Source: Demequinaceae bacterium UBA4004
GTDB lineage: Bacteria > Actinomycetota > Actinomycetes > Actinomycetales > Demequinaceae
DNA: 7,301 nucleotides
Direction of reading: 5' to 3'
NCBI GenBank assembly: GCA_002384765.1
Contig: DGBM01000220.1
Location: 301-7,601 of the forward strand
Shown here: piece by piece, positions 1 to 5,680 of the stretch
Layout: the number at the start of each line of letters is the position of its first letter
Position numbering within the stretch: position 1 is the first letter of the stretch
Notes under the pieces: model-generated
Told to the model about the DNA's origin: nothing
Databases searched by the model: none
Seen by the model: the letters and a program-made list of their open reading frames with translations, nothing else
Made by a program: the position numbers and the translations under genes

Positions 1-22
1 CAGCGCCGCAATTTGTGCCCCG

Positions 23-1072
23 TCAACGGGGAACCCACGTCTGTGCCACCCGCCGCACGCCGTCCACCAGGCCGGCGGGCCCGGGTGCGGCCTCGTGGGC
101 TGACGACAGTCCCGCGGCCATCAGGTCGCGACGTCCCACATTGACGGAGGTGCTCAGCATCGTGGCGGGGACCCCCGCGCGCGCGGCCACGGCGGCCACA
201 CTGGCTGCCACTCCGGTATCGAGAGCCGAGGGCGTGAGGTCTGCGCCCACGCCCATGACCAGGTCCGCAGTCGCGGCCGCGGCTGCGAGGCCCGATGCCT
301 CGGCCAAGTACGCGGACGCGGGAACGATGCGTGCGCCAAGCGCGGCCAGCGCGTACGCGAGTCCCCCGGCCGCTCCCGTTCCGGGTCGATCCGAGAGCCG
401 GGAAGGTCCGATGAGCGACTCCCTGCTGGCGACGACGTCCCCCTCACGTGCGATATCCGTCCAGCGTCGCTCCTGCTCTTGCGCGGCCTTGGCAAGAGCG
501 ACGTCACCCTCGCGGCCGTCGATCAGTGAGGCGCTCATGCCGTGAAAGCCCAAGAGCGGACGGCTCGACGTGGCCACCGCCACCAGGTCCAGGCTTCTGA
601 GGGCCTGCCGCAACGCGGGGAGCGAACCGCCCCAGAGGCTGGCGGCGTCGCCTGCCGGTGCGTCGTCGCCTACCGGGATGACGACCGTCGCAGGCTCGTC
701 GACCCCACGAACCGATGCCCACGGCGCGGTCGCTGCGGGTGAGAACTTGTCCGCGGCCCGAGTCACCCGGCCCGTCGCAGCGGCGAGTCCCAGCAGCGCT
801 GCCGAGAGGTCGAAGGGATTCCACCGGCTCGCGCCGTGTGGTGGGGCGAGCCACGCGGCGCCGCCATAGGTGACTACCTCCGCGCCGCCCACGAGCGAGC
901 GTTCGCCTGGCCACGCATCGGCCGTCCGCGGCCCGCCGTCGCCCACCGGCAACGCTTCGATCGACGAGCCCGGCGCCGCCTCAAGCCAGGCGTCCCCGAC
1001 CGCCAACGCGGCGGCGCGCGGGTCAAGAGCGTCGTCCGCTGGCCACCCATTGACAGCCGCCACCACTCGCAT
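23..1072 (-). CDS. Glycerate kinase family protein (GlxK-like, divergent)
   Basis: A 349-residue protein, close to the usual length of the type 2 glycerate kinase family (PF02595), whose active members phosphorylate D-glycerate with ATP. The best family mark is the glycine-rich stretch GTGAAGGLAYALAALGA at residues 231-247, which matches the GAGAAGGLG...LGA signature. The N-terminus (MRVVAAVNGW) aligns with the usual MKIVIAPDSFKGS start, which supports the chosen ATG, although no clear Shine-Dalgarno site precedes it. Three canonical motifs are altered. The FKGS lysine segment reads NGWPADD. ADGGEGT reads GDGGPRT (residues 44-50). The late GEGRxD motif reads GVGADLT (residues 274-280). The fold is probably kept, but glycerate kinase activity is doubtful. 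The gene diverges from nadA. Family call is fairly sure; catalytic function is not. Confidence 0.75.
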   Translation of the reverse strand: MRVVAAVNGWPADDALDPRAAALAVGDAWLEAAPGSSIEALPVGDGGPRTADAWPGERSLVGGAEVVTYGGAAWLAPPHGASRWNPFDLSAALLGLAAATGRVTRAADKFSPAATAPWASVRGVDEPATVVIPVGDDAPAGDAASLWGGSLPALRQALRSLDLVAVATSSRPLLGFHGMSASLIDGREGDVALAKAAQEQERRWTDIAREGDVVASRESLIGPSRLSDRPGTGAAGGLAYALAALGARIVPASAYLAEASGLAAAAATADLVMGVGADLTPSALDTGVAASVAAVAARAGVPATMLSTSVNVGRRDLMAAGLSSAHEAAPGPAGLVDGVRRVAQTWVPR

Positions 1073-1145
1073 GCGGACAAGTCTGCACGCTCACGGCGTA
1101 ACGGCAGTACACGGTGGTCGGTCGCACGCGTGGAACAATGGCCAG
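1073..1145. promoter_or_regulatory. Divergent intergenic region between the glycerate-kinase-like gene and nadA
   Basis: These 73 bases separate two genes that run away from each other, so promoters for both should lie here or just inside the gene starts. I found no convincing paired -35/-10 boxes on either strand. A consensus TTGACA at 1050-1055 (plus strand) has no -10 partner at 16-18 bases. No clear operator palindrome was seen. The call rests on gene arrangement alone. Confidence 0.3.
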
Positions 1146-2351
1146 ATGACACAGACATTCCACGAACCTCAAGCATCGCCTGCGCTGCTCCTGTTGGGAC
1201 AGCGCACTGATCCGATGTCGGAGCGAGGAGTCGACTGTCCGGGCGATCTGCCCGAACCCTCCGACCCGAATCTGGTGGAGCGCGCGCGCAAGGCGAAGGA
1301 GACGCTCGGCGACCGGGTGTTCATCCTGGGCCACCACTACCAGCGCGATGAGGTCATCCAGTTCGCGGACGTGACTGGCGACTCCTTCAAGCTGGCCAGG
1401 GACGCGGCGAACCGCCCCGCCGCTGAGTTCATCGTGTTTTGCGGGGTGCACTTCATGGCGGAAAGCGCCGACATCCTCACGTCCGACGAACAGGCCGTGA
1501 TCCTTCCTGACATGGCCGCCGGTTGCTCGATGGCCGACATGGCCGGCATCAGCCAGGTCGAAGACGCATGGGCCCAACTCGATGAGGCTGGAGTGTCCGA
1601 GCGCACGGTGCCCCTGACGTACATGAATTCGACCGCAGCCATCAAGGCGTTCTGCGGGCGTCACGGCGGCGCCGTGTGCACGTCCTCCAACGCGGAGGTG
1701 GCGATGCGCTGGGCCTTCGATCACGTGGGCGGGGTCGACGGCGACGGCAAGGTCCTGTTCATGCCTGACCAGCACTTGGGCCGCAACACTGCGGTGTTGC
1801 AGCTGGGTCTCAGCCTGGACGATTGCGTGGTGTGGGACCCTCGCAAGCCCCTGGGCGGAAACACCCCTGAACAGCTCAATGCGGCCCGCGTGATCCTCTG
1901 GAAGGGCCACTGCTCCGTACACGGTCGGTTCCGCAAGGACAACGTGGACTCGCTGCGCGAGGACGTGCCGGGAATCAACATCCTTGTTCACCCCGAATGC
2001 ACCCACGAGGTGGTGACGAGCGCCGACTACGTGGGCTCCACCGAGTACATCATCAAGGCGCTTGACGCCGCCGAACCTGGCAGTGCCTGGGGCATTGGGA
2101 CCGAACTGAACTTGGTGCGCCGCTTGGCGCGCGCACACCCGGACAAGCAGGTGCACTTTCTTGAGGACACCGTCTGCTTCTGTTCGACGATGAACCGGAT
2201 CGACCTTCCGCACCTGGTGTGGGCGCTCGAATCGCTGGTGGCAGGCGACGTCCCGAACCGCATCGTCGTAGACAAGACCACCCAGGAGCAGGCGCGCGTC
2301 GCACTCGACCGCATGCTCGCGCTGCCTGCCGCGCAGCCCGAGAAGGACTGA
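1146..2351 (+). CDS. nadA: Quinolinate synthase A
   Basis: NadA is a cytoplasmic [4Fe-4S] enzyme that condenses iminoaspartate with dihydroxyacetone phosphate to quinolinate in de novo NAD synthesis. The 401-residue product has GHHYQRDEVIQFAD (from residue 62), CGVHFMAESADIL (Cys99), VCTSSNAE (Cys178), the HPEC motif (Cys285) and the C-terminal CFCSTMNRIDLPHLVW segment (Cys344, Cys346). Cys99, Cys178 and one of Cys344/Cys346 are the likely cluster ligands. The LLLLG and PGDLPEPSDPNLVERA segments near the N-terminus resemble the extended actinobacterial form and support the ATG at 1146 over the one at 1215. The only ribosome site is a weak GGAA about nine bases upstream. The frame stays open back to 870, but that part runs antisense to the divergent gene and is not NadA-like. 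nadB and nadC are not in the window. Confidence 0.96.
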   Translation: MTQTFHEPQASPALLLLGQRTDPMSERGVDCPGDLPEPSDPNLVERARKAKETLGDRVFILGHHYQRDEVIQFADVTGDSFKLARDAANRPAAEFIVFCGVHFMAESADILTSDEQAVILPDMAAGCSMADMAGISQVEDAWAQLDEAGVSERTVPLTYMNSTAAIKAFCGRHGGAVCTSSNAEVAMRWAFDHVGGVDGDGKVLFMPDQHLGRNTAVLQLGLSLDDCVVWDPRKPLGGNTPEQLNAARVILWKGHCSVHGRFRKDNVDSLREDVPGINILVHPECTHEVVTSADYVGSTEYIIKALDAAEPGSAWGIGTELNLVRRLARAHPDKQVHFLEDTVCFCSTMNRIDLPHLVWALESLVAGDVPNRIVVDKTTQEQARVALDRMLALPAAQPEKD

Positions 2352-2391
2352 CAGCCGACGCCACCACTGGCGCGGCATACGGAAGGACGTC

Positions 2392-2955
2392 ATGGCACGC
2401 AAGGACGATCACGAGGAGCTCGCCGCGGAGGCGGCCGCAGGCAAGGGGCACCCCACTCCCAAGCGCAAGGAACGAGAATCGGCACAGCGGCGCGCGCTCA
2501 TCGCGGACCCCAAGGCCGGGGCCAAGGAGCGTCGGCAACGCCTGAAGGAGCAGCGCGCCAAGGAGCAGCAGGCCATGTTGAGCGGCGACGAACGCCACAT
2601 GCCAGCCGAGCATAAGGGGCCTGTACGCCGCTACTTGCGTGACTCCATTGACGCCCGGACCAGCCTGGGCGAGTTCGCACTGCCGGGCTCCATCCTGTTT
2701 GTGATCGCGTCGCTGTTCTTCAACACGAACCCCAACGTGGGCAGCCTCATCATCTTCGGGTTCTACGCGCTCGTGTTCGCCGCTATCGGTGACACCCTGT
2801 GGGCGATGCGCTCGATCAAGAAGCGCGTCACGGAGAAGTTCGGCGCGGAAAACCTCGGTCGCGGTTGGCGTCTTTACTCGGCCGCCCGCATCATGAATCT
2901 GCGCCGACTCCGCGTGCCGCGGCCCGTGGTCAAACGCGGCGAGTACCCGGTCTAG
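2392..2955 (+). CDS. DUF3043 domain membrane protein
   Basis: A 187-residue protein matching the actinobacterial DUF3043 family (PF11241), whose function is unknown. Residues 1-60 are very hydrophilic and rich in Lys, Arg, Glu and Gln, and include the family-like GHPTPKRKE motif (20-28) and a probable helix rich in charged residues (about 43-62). Two hydrophobic stretches follow, at about 95-110 (ALPGSILFVIASLFF) and 117-138, with a short loop between them, consistent with a two-span hairpin. The C-terminus is basic (RRLRVPRPVVKRGEY). There is no signal peptide. The start is well set: GGAAGGA at 2381-2387 lies four bases before the ATG. It follows nadA after 40 bases with no terminator between, so cotranscription is likely, but a role in NAD metabolism does not follow from that. 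Confidence 0.88.
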   Translation: MARKDDHEELAAEAAAGKGHPTPKRKERESAQRRALIADPKAGAKERRQRLKEQRAKEQQAMLSGDERHMPAEHKGPVRRYLRDSIDARTSLGEFALPGSILFVIASLFFNTNPNVGSLIIFGFYALVFAAIGDTLWAMRSIKKRVTEKFGAENLGRGWRLYSAARIMNLRRLRVPRPVVKRGEYPV

Positions 2956-2995
2956 TCCGTCGGCGGTGCCGCTCGGTCTCGGCAGGGGCACTGGA

Positions 2996-3009
2996 TCGAA
3001 ACGTTACGA
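2996..3009. promoter_or_regulatory. Candidate operator palindrome upstream of the aldo/keto reductase
   Basis: The 14-base stretch TCGAAACGTTACGA matches its own reverse complement at 12 of 14 positions, with an AACGTT core. It overlaps or adjoins where a -35 box for the downstream gene would lie. The central CG and dyad symmetry resemble operators of LacI-family regulators, but no such regulator gene is in the window. It could be chance in an 85-base gap. Confidence 0.35.
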
Positions 3010-3028
3010 CGAGGGTGGTTCGCGGCGT

Positions 3029-3034
3029 TAGTGT
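3029..3034 (+). promoter_or_regulatory. Candidate -10 box for a leaderless aldo/keto reductase transcript
   Basis: TAGTGT fits the actinobacterial TANNNT -10 pattern and ends six bases before the ATG at 3041. Transcription would then start at or next to the start codon. No Shine-Dalgarno sequence lies in front of this gene, which agrees with leaderless translation. No good -35 box is visible; TTACGA at 3004-3009 is weak and spaced 19 bases away. Confidence 0.4.
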
Positions 3035-3040
3035 GGACAC

Positions 3041-4057
3041 ATGATCACCTATCGCTATCTCGGCAACTCCGGACTCAAGATCACCGAACTCACCTACGGC
3101 AACTGGCTCACGCACGGTTCGCAGGTCGAAAATGAAGCCGCTGCGGCGTGCGTCAAGGCCGCACTCGACGTCGGCATCTCCTCCTTCGACACGGCCGACG
3201 TCTATGCCAACACCAAGGCCGAGACGGTCCTCGGCGACATTCTGAGGGGCGAACGTCGCGAGAGCCTCGAGATCTTCACCAAGGTGTACTGGCCCACGGG
3301 CCCGCGTGGAGCCAACGACTCGGGCCTGAGCCGCAAGCACATCATGGAGTCCATCAACGGCTCCTTGAAGCGCCTCCAAACCGACTACGTCGACCTTTAC
3401 CAGGCGCACCGATACGACGTCGAGACGCCCCTGGAAGAGACGATGCAGGCTTTCGCCGACGTGGTTCGGCAAGGCAAGGCGCACTACATCGGTGTCAGCG
3501 AATGGACGGCCGATCAGATCCGTGCAGGAGCCGCGCTCGCCAAGGACTTGGGATTCCAGCTGATCTCCTCGCAGCCCCAGTACTCCATGCTGTGGCGCGT
3601 CATCGAGGACGAGGTGGTGCCCGCGTCAAAGGAATCGGGCATCAGCCAGATCGTGTGGTCGCCCGTCGCACAGGGAGTCCTCACCGGCAAGTACAAGCCG
3701 GGCCACGCGCCGCCCGCCGGATCGCGAGCCACGGATGAAAAGGGCGGCAAGAACATGATCGGCCGCTTCGTCGACAACCAGGATCTCCTCGAGCGGGTGC
3801 AGAAGCTTCAGCCGATTGCCGATGAACTCGATCTGACCATGGCACAGCTCGCCGTGGCGTGGGTCCTGCAGAACGACAACGTGGCCGCCGCCATCATCGG
3901 CGCCTCCCGACCTGAGCAGGTCCACGAGAACGCGAAGGCGTCCGGCGTGGCGATTCCGGCGGAACTCATGGCCCGCATCGACGACGCTCTGGGCGACGTC
4001 GTCAAGCGCGATCCCGGCCTCACCGCCGCGGGGGCTCCCGCCGGTCGCCCGGCCTGA
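3041..4057 (+). CDS. Aldo/keto reductase (Kv-beta/YghZ-like)
   Basis: A 338-residue NADPH-dependent oxidoreductase of the aldo/keto reductase superfamily, cytoplasmic, with a TIM-barrel fold. The catalytic tetrad is visible: Asp50 and Tyr55 in FDTADVYA, Lys81 in FTKVYW, and His123 in QAHRYD. The C-terminal cofactor region is also present, as SPVAQGVLTGKY (207-218) and IIGASRPEQVHEN (285-297). The opening MITYRYLGNSGLKITELTYGNW and the QPQYSML segment (178-184) place it with the potassium-channel beta subunit and YghZ-like group rather than the AKR1 group. The physiological substrate cannot be read from sequence. The last roughly ten residues are an Ala/Gly/Pro-rich tail. The gene looks monocistronic: 85 bases separate it from the gene before, and a strong terminator follows. 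Confidence 0.93.
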   Translation: MITYRYLGNSGLKITELTYGNWLTHGSQVENEAAAACVKAALDVGISSFDTADVYANTKAETVLGDILRGERRESLEIFTKVYWPTGPRGANDSGLSRKHIMESINGSLKRLQTDYVDLYQAHRYDVETPLEETMQAFADVVRQGKAHYIGVSEWTADQIRAGAALAKDLGFQLISSQPQYSMLWRVIEDEVVPASKESGISQIVWSPVAQGVLTGKYKPGHAPPAGSRATDEKGGKNMIGRFVDNQDLLERVQKLQPIADELDLTMAQLAVAWVLQNDNVAAAIIGASRPEQVHENAKASGVAIPAELMARIDDALGDVVKRDPGLTAAGAPAGRPA

Positions 4058-4077
4058 CCCTACTCTCGACGACAACA

Positions 4078-4119
4078 CAAGAAGGCCCCGGAACCGAGGT
4101 TCCGGGGCCTTCTTGCTTC
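4078..4119 (+). terminator. Rho-independent terminator after the aldo/keto reductase
   Basis: Positions 4078-4095 and 4098-4115 are perfect reverse complements (right arm GGTTCCGGGGCCTTCTTG). In practice this gives a 17-base-pair stem closing on a four-base CGAG loop. The plus-strand 3' arm and tail read TTCTTGCTTC, a modest T-rich run. It begins 20 bases after the reductase stop and separates that gene from the Memo operon. The A-rich 5' arm gives a similar T-rich end on the other strand, but no minus-strand gene ends here. Confidence 0.88.
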
Positions 4120-4137
4120 AAAGGAGAAAACAATGCA

Positions 4138-4166
4138 GTGCGTACGCCTGGCAGGTGCGTACACCT
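4138..4166 (+). repeat. Tandem GTGCGTACRCCT repeat in the operon leader
   Basis: Two copies of a 12-base unit, GTGCGTACGCCT (4138-4149) and GTGCGTACACCT (4155-4166), match at 11 of 12 positions with a 17-base period. The first copy contains the perfect palindrome GCGTACGC. Across the pair, GTACGC (4142-4147) and GCGTAC (4157-4162) could pair as a six-base stem with a nine-base loop. It could be a tandem regulator site or a small leader hairpin; no known family was recognised. Confidence 0.4.
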
Positions 4167-4240
4167 TTTACAACGGCAACGTCCGGCGTTTGGTTCCCGC
4201 CTCTTTGAGTGTCGCGCCGCGCCCGGCGTTACGATGGTAT

Positions 4241-4249
4241 GGAGGTGAT
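4241..4249 (+). promoter_or_regulatory. Consensus ribosome binding site fixing the GTG start of the Memo gene
   Basis: GGAGGTGAT is a full match to the complement of the usual 16S rRNA 3' end and ends five bases before the GTG at 4255. The next in-frame ATG, at 4267, would be 17 bases away, so GTG is the preferred start. Confidence 0.85.
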
Positions 4250-4254
4250 GCACC

Positions 4255-5064
4255 GTGCCTTCGCCCATGGTTCGACAGGCTGCGGTCGCCGGGAGTTTCT
4301 ACCCCCGGGATGCTGACGTGTTGCGCGCCACTGTCGACGCGCTCCTGGCCAACGCGGTCTCCTCTTCCGCCCCGATGCCGAAGGCCCTGGTGGTCCCCCA
4401 CGCTGGCTACCAGTACTCGGGTCCCGTAGCCGCATCTGCCTATGCGCGTGCCGCGCACGGGCGGGGCCTCGTCCAAAGGGTGATCGTCATCGGCCCCAGC
4501 CATCGAGTGCCGCTGCACGGGATCGCCCTTGCCGGCGTGCAGGGATTCGCCACGCCGCTCGGAGTGGTCAGGGTCGCCGCCGACTGGGCCATGGACCAGC
4601 TCTCCACGCTCCCTGCAGTGTGCGTGGCGCCCGAGGCGCATCGGTGGGAACACTCCGTGGAGGTGCAATTGCCCTTCATCCAACGCGCCTTGGGAGATGT
4701 GGCCGTGGTCCCGCTGGTCGCGGGCGAGGCGACGGGGGACCAGGTCGCCGATGTACTCGAGGCGCTGTGGGGTGGGCCGGAGACGCTCCTTGTGGTGAGC
4801 ACGGACCTGTCCCACTACCTGCCGGACTATGAGGCCAGGTCGATCGACGCCGCCACCGTTGCCAGGATCGCCGCACTCGACGGGCCGATCGGCCACGAGT
4901 TCGCCTGCGGCGCCACCCCGCTGAATGGGCTACTCGTCGCGGCGCGCCGTCGCGTCCTGCGTCCCACCTTGCTCGATCTTCGCAACTCGTCAGACACCGC
5001 GGGCGCTCCCGACCGCGTGGTCGGTTATTGCGCGTTCGCCTTCGAGGAGATGGACCATGCGTGA
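4255..5064 (+). CDS. amrB: AmmeMemoRadiSam system protein B (Memo-like)
   Basis: A 269-residue Memo-family protein, related to human MEMO1 and structurally to LigB-type extradiol dioxygenases. Its bacterial reaction is not established. Family motifs run in order: RQAAVAGSFYP (7-17), VPHAGYQYSG (47-56), IGPSHR (79-84), WEHSVEVQLPF (131-141), STDLSHY (182-188) and FACGATPL (216-223). His49, His83, Asp184, His187 and Cys218 occupy the places of MEMO1 His49, His81, Asp189, His192 and Cys244, the residues linked to metal binding there. The candidate metal site therefore looks intact. There is no signal peptide or membrane span, so it is probably cytosolic. Translation starts at GTG behind a consensus ribosome site. 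The 3' end overlaps the next gene by eight bases. It is not fused to protein A, as happens in some organisms. Confidence 0.93.
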   Translation: MPSPMVRQAAVAGSFYPRDADVLRATVDALLANAVSSSAPMPKALVVPHAGYQYSGPVAASAYARAAHGRGLVQRVIVIGPSHRVPLHGIALAGVQGFATPLGVVRVAADWAMDQLSTLPAVCVAPEAHRWEHSVEVQLPFIQRALGDVAVVPLVAGEATGDQVADVLEALWGGPETLLVVSTDLSHYLPDYEARSIDAATVARIAALDGPIGHEFACGATPLNGLLVAARRRVLRPTLLDLRNSSDTAGAPDRVVGYCAFAFEEMDHA

Positions 5065-5680
5065 CCCCGATGCTTCCGCCGGCGCCCCCGACATCGGCCT
5101 ACCGCCCGACGCCGGCGAGATCCTCATCCCCCTCGCGAGGGCGGCGATCAGCTCCGCACTGGGCGAAGACCCGCACTACCCGAGCGGCCAGCCGCCGTGG
5201 CTCCTGGCGCCCGGCGCGAGTTTTGTGACCCTCACCAAGGACCGGGCGCTACGAGGATGCATCGGGTCGCTTGAGGCCAGACTGCCACTGGGTGACGACG
5301 TGCAAGCCAACGCCGTGGCCGCCGCAGTCCACGACCCCCGCTTCCCGCCCCTGGCGCCCGCGGAGCTTGACCAGGTCGCGATCGAGGTCTCGGTCCTGTC
5401 CCCGCGCTCGCCGCTGGACGTCACGGGCCTGTCCCAGGCCTACGAGAAGCTCAGACCTGGGATCGACGGGGTGATCCTTGAGGTGGGATCGCAACATCGG
5501 GCGACGTTCCTGCCCCAGGTATGGGACGAGTTGCCGAACCCCGCGGACTTCCTGCGCCACCTATGGCTCAAGGCCGGGGTCGAGGCGGGAGTTTGGCACG
5601 CTGGAACCCGCCTGTACACCTACGCCGTCGACGCGTGGCACGAGCGCCCGTCCGAACCTGACAGAGGGTTACGGACGTGA
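5057..5680 (+). CDS. amrA: AmmeMemoRadiSam system protein A (AMMECR1-like)
   Basis: A 207-residue AMMECR1-domain protein (PF01871), a family shared by bacteria, archaea and eukaryotes whose biochemical role is unproven. The hallmark LRGCIG is at residues 65-70. Other family segments are VHDPRFPPL (91-99), the IEVSVLSP strand (109-116), RATFLPQVW (148-156) and FLRHLWLKAG (165-174). The length is normal for one AMMECR1 domain. The ATG at 5057 is chosen because GAGGAG at 5044-5049 lies seven bases ahead and the family domain starts shortly after. The frame is open back to 4925, but that part lies inside the Memo gene. The start overlaps the Memo stop by eight bases, and the stop overlaps the next GTG by four, so translation is probably coupled on both sides. 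Cys68 is the invariant cysteine and a candidate functional residue. Confidence 0.93.
   Translation: MRDPDASAGAPDIGLPPDAGEILIPLARAAISSALGEDPHYPSGQPPWLLAPGASFVTLTKDRALRGCIGSLEARLPLGDDVQANAVAAAVHDPRFPPLAPAELDQVAIEVSVLSPRSPLDVTGLSQAYEKLRPGIDGVILEVGSQHRATFLPQVWDELPNPADFLRHLWLKAGVEAGVWHAGTRLYTYAVDAWHERPSEPDRGLRT

Larger units (their letters stand above)
4120..4254 (+). promoter_or_regulatory. Leader/promoter region of the AmmeMemoRadiSam operon
   Basis: This gap between the terminator and the Memo gene must hold the operon promoter. The best candidate is TTGAGT (4205-4210) with TACGAT (4230-4235), at a long 19-base spacing. A weaker alternative uses TTTACA at 4167-4172. The region also holds a strong AAGGAG at 4121-4126 placed six bases before an ATG at 4133. 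That reading frame runs out of phase into the Memo gene until 4429 and does not look like a protein. A tandem repeat is listed separately. Confidence 0.4.

Noticed and set aside
15..545. 176-residue plus-strand open frame at the left edge
   Set aside because: Antisense to the glycerate-kinase-like gene; no motif and no ribosome site.
1050..1055. Perfect TTGACA -35 box on the plus strand ahead of nadA
   Set aside because: No -10-like hexamer lies 16-18 bases downstream, and it falls inside the divergent coding region.
870..1145. N-terminal extension of nadA by 92 residues
   Set aside because: It overlaps the start of the divergent gene, is low-complexity Ala/Ser/Thr/Arg, and NadA similarity begins only after 1146.
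1023..2402. 459-residue minus-strand open frame opposite nadA
   Set aside because: It is antisense to a clearly recognised nadA, its product has no recognisable motif, and long antisense frames are common in GC-rich genes with G/C-ending codons.
2053..2991. 312-residue minus-strand open frame across the nadA end and DUF3043
   Set aside because: It spans two convincing plus-strand genes with good starts and is compositionally an antisense shadow.
4133..4429. 98-residue open frame with a strong ribosome site before the Memo gene
   Set aside because: It overlaps 175 bases of the Memo gene out of frame, shows no family resemblance and its later codons lack the local third-base bias. Kept only as a possible leader in the findings.
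4925..5056. Upstream extension of the AMMECR1-like gene
   Set aside because: It lies wholly inside the Memo coding region; the ATG at 5057 has its own GAGGAG and the family domain begins after it.
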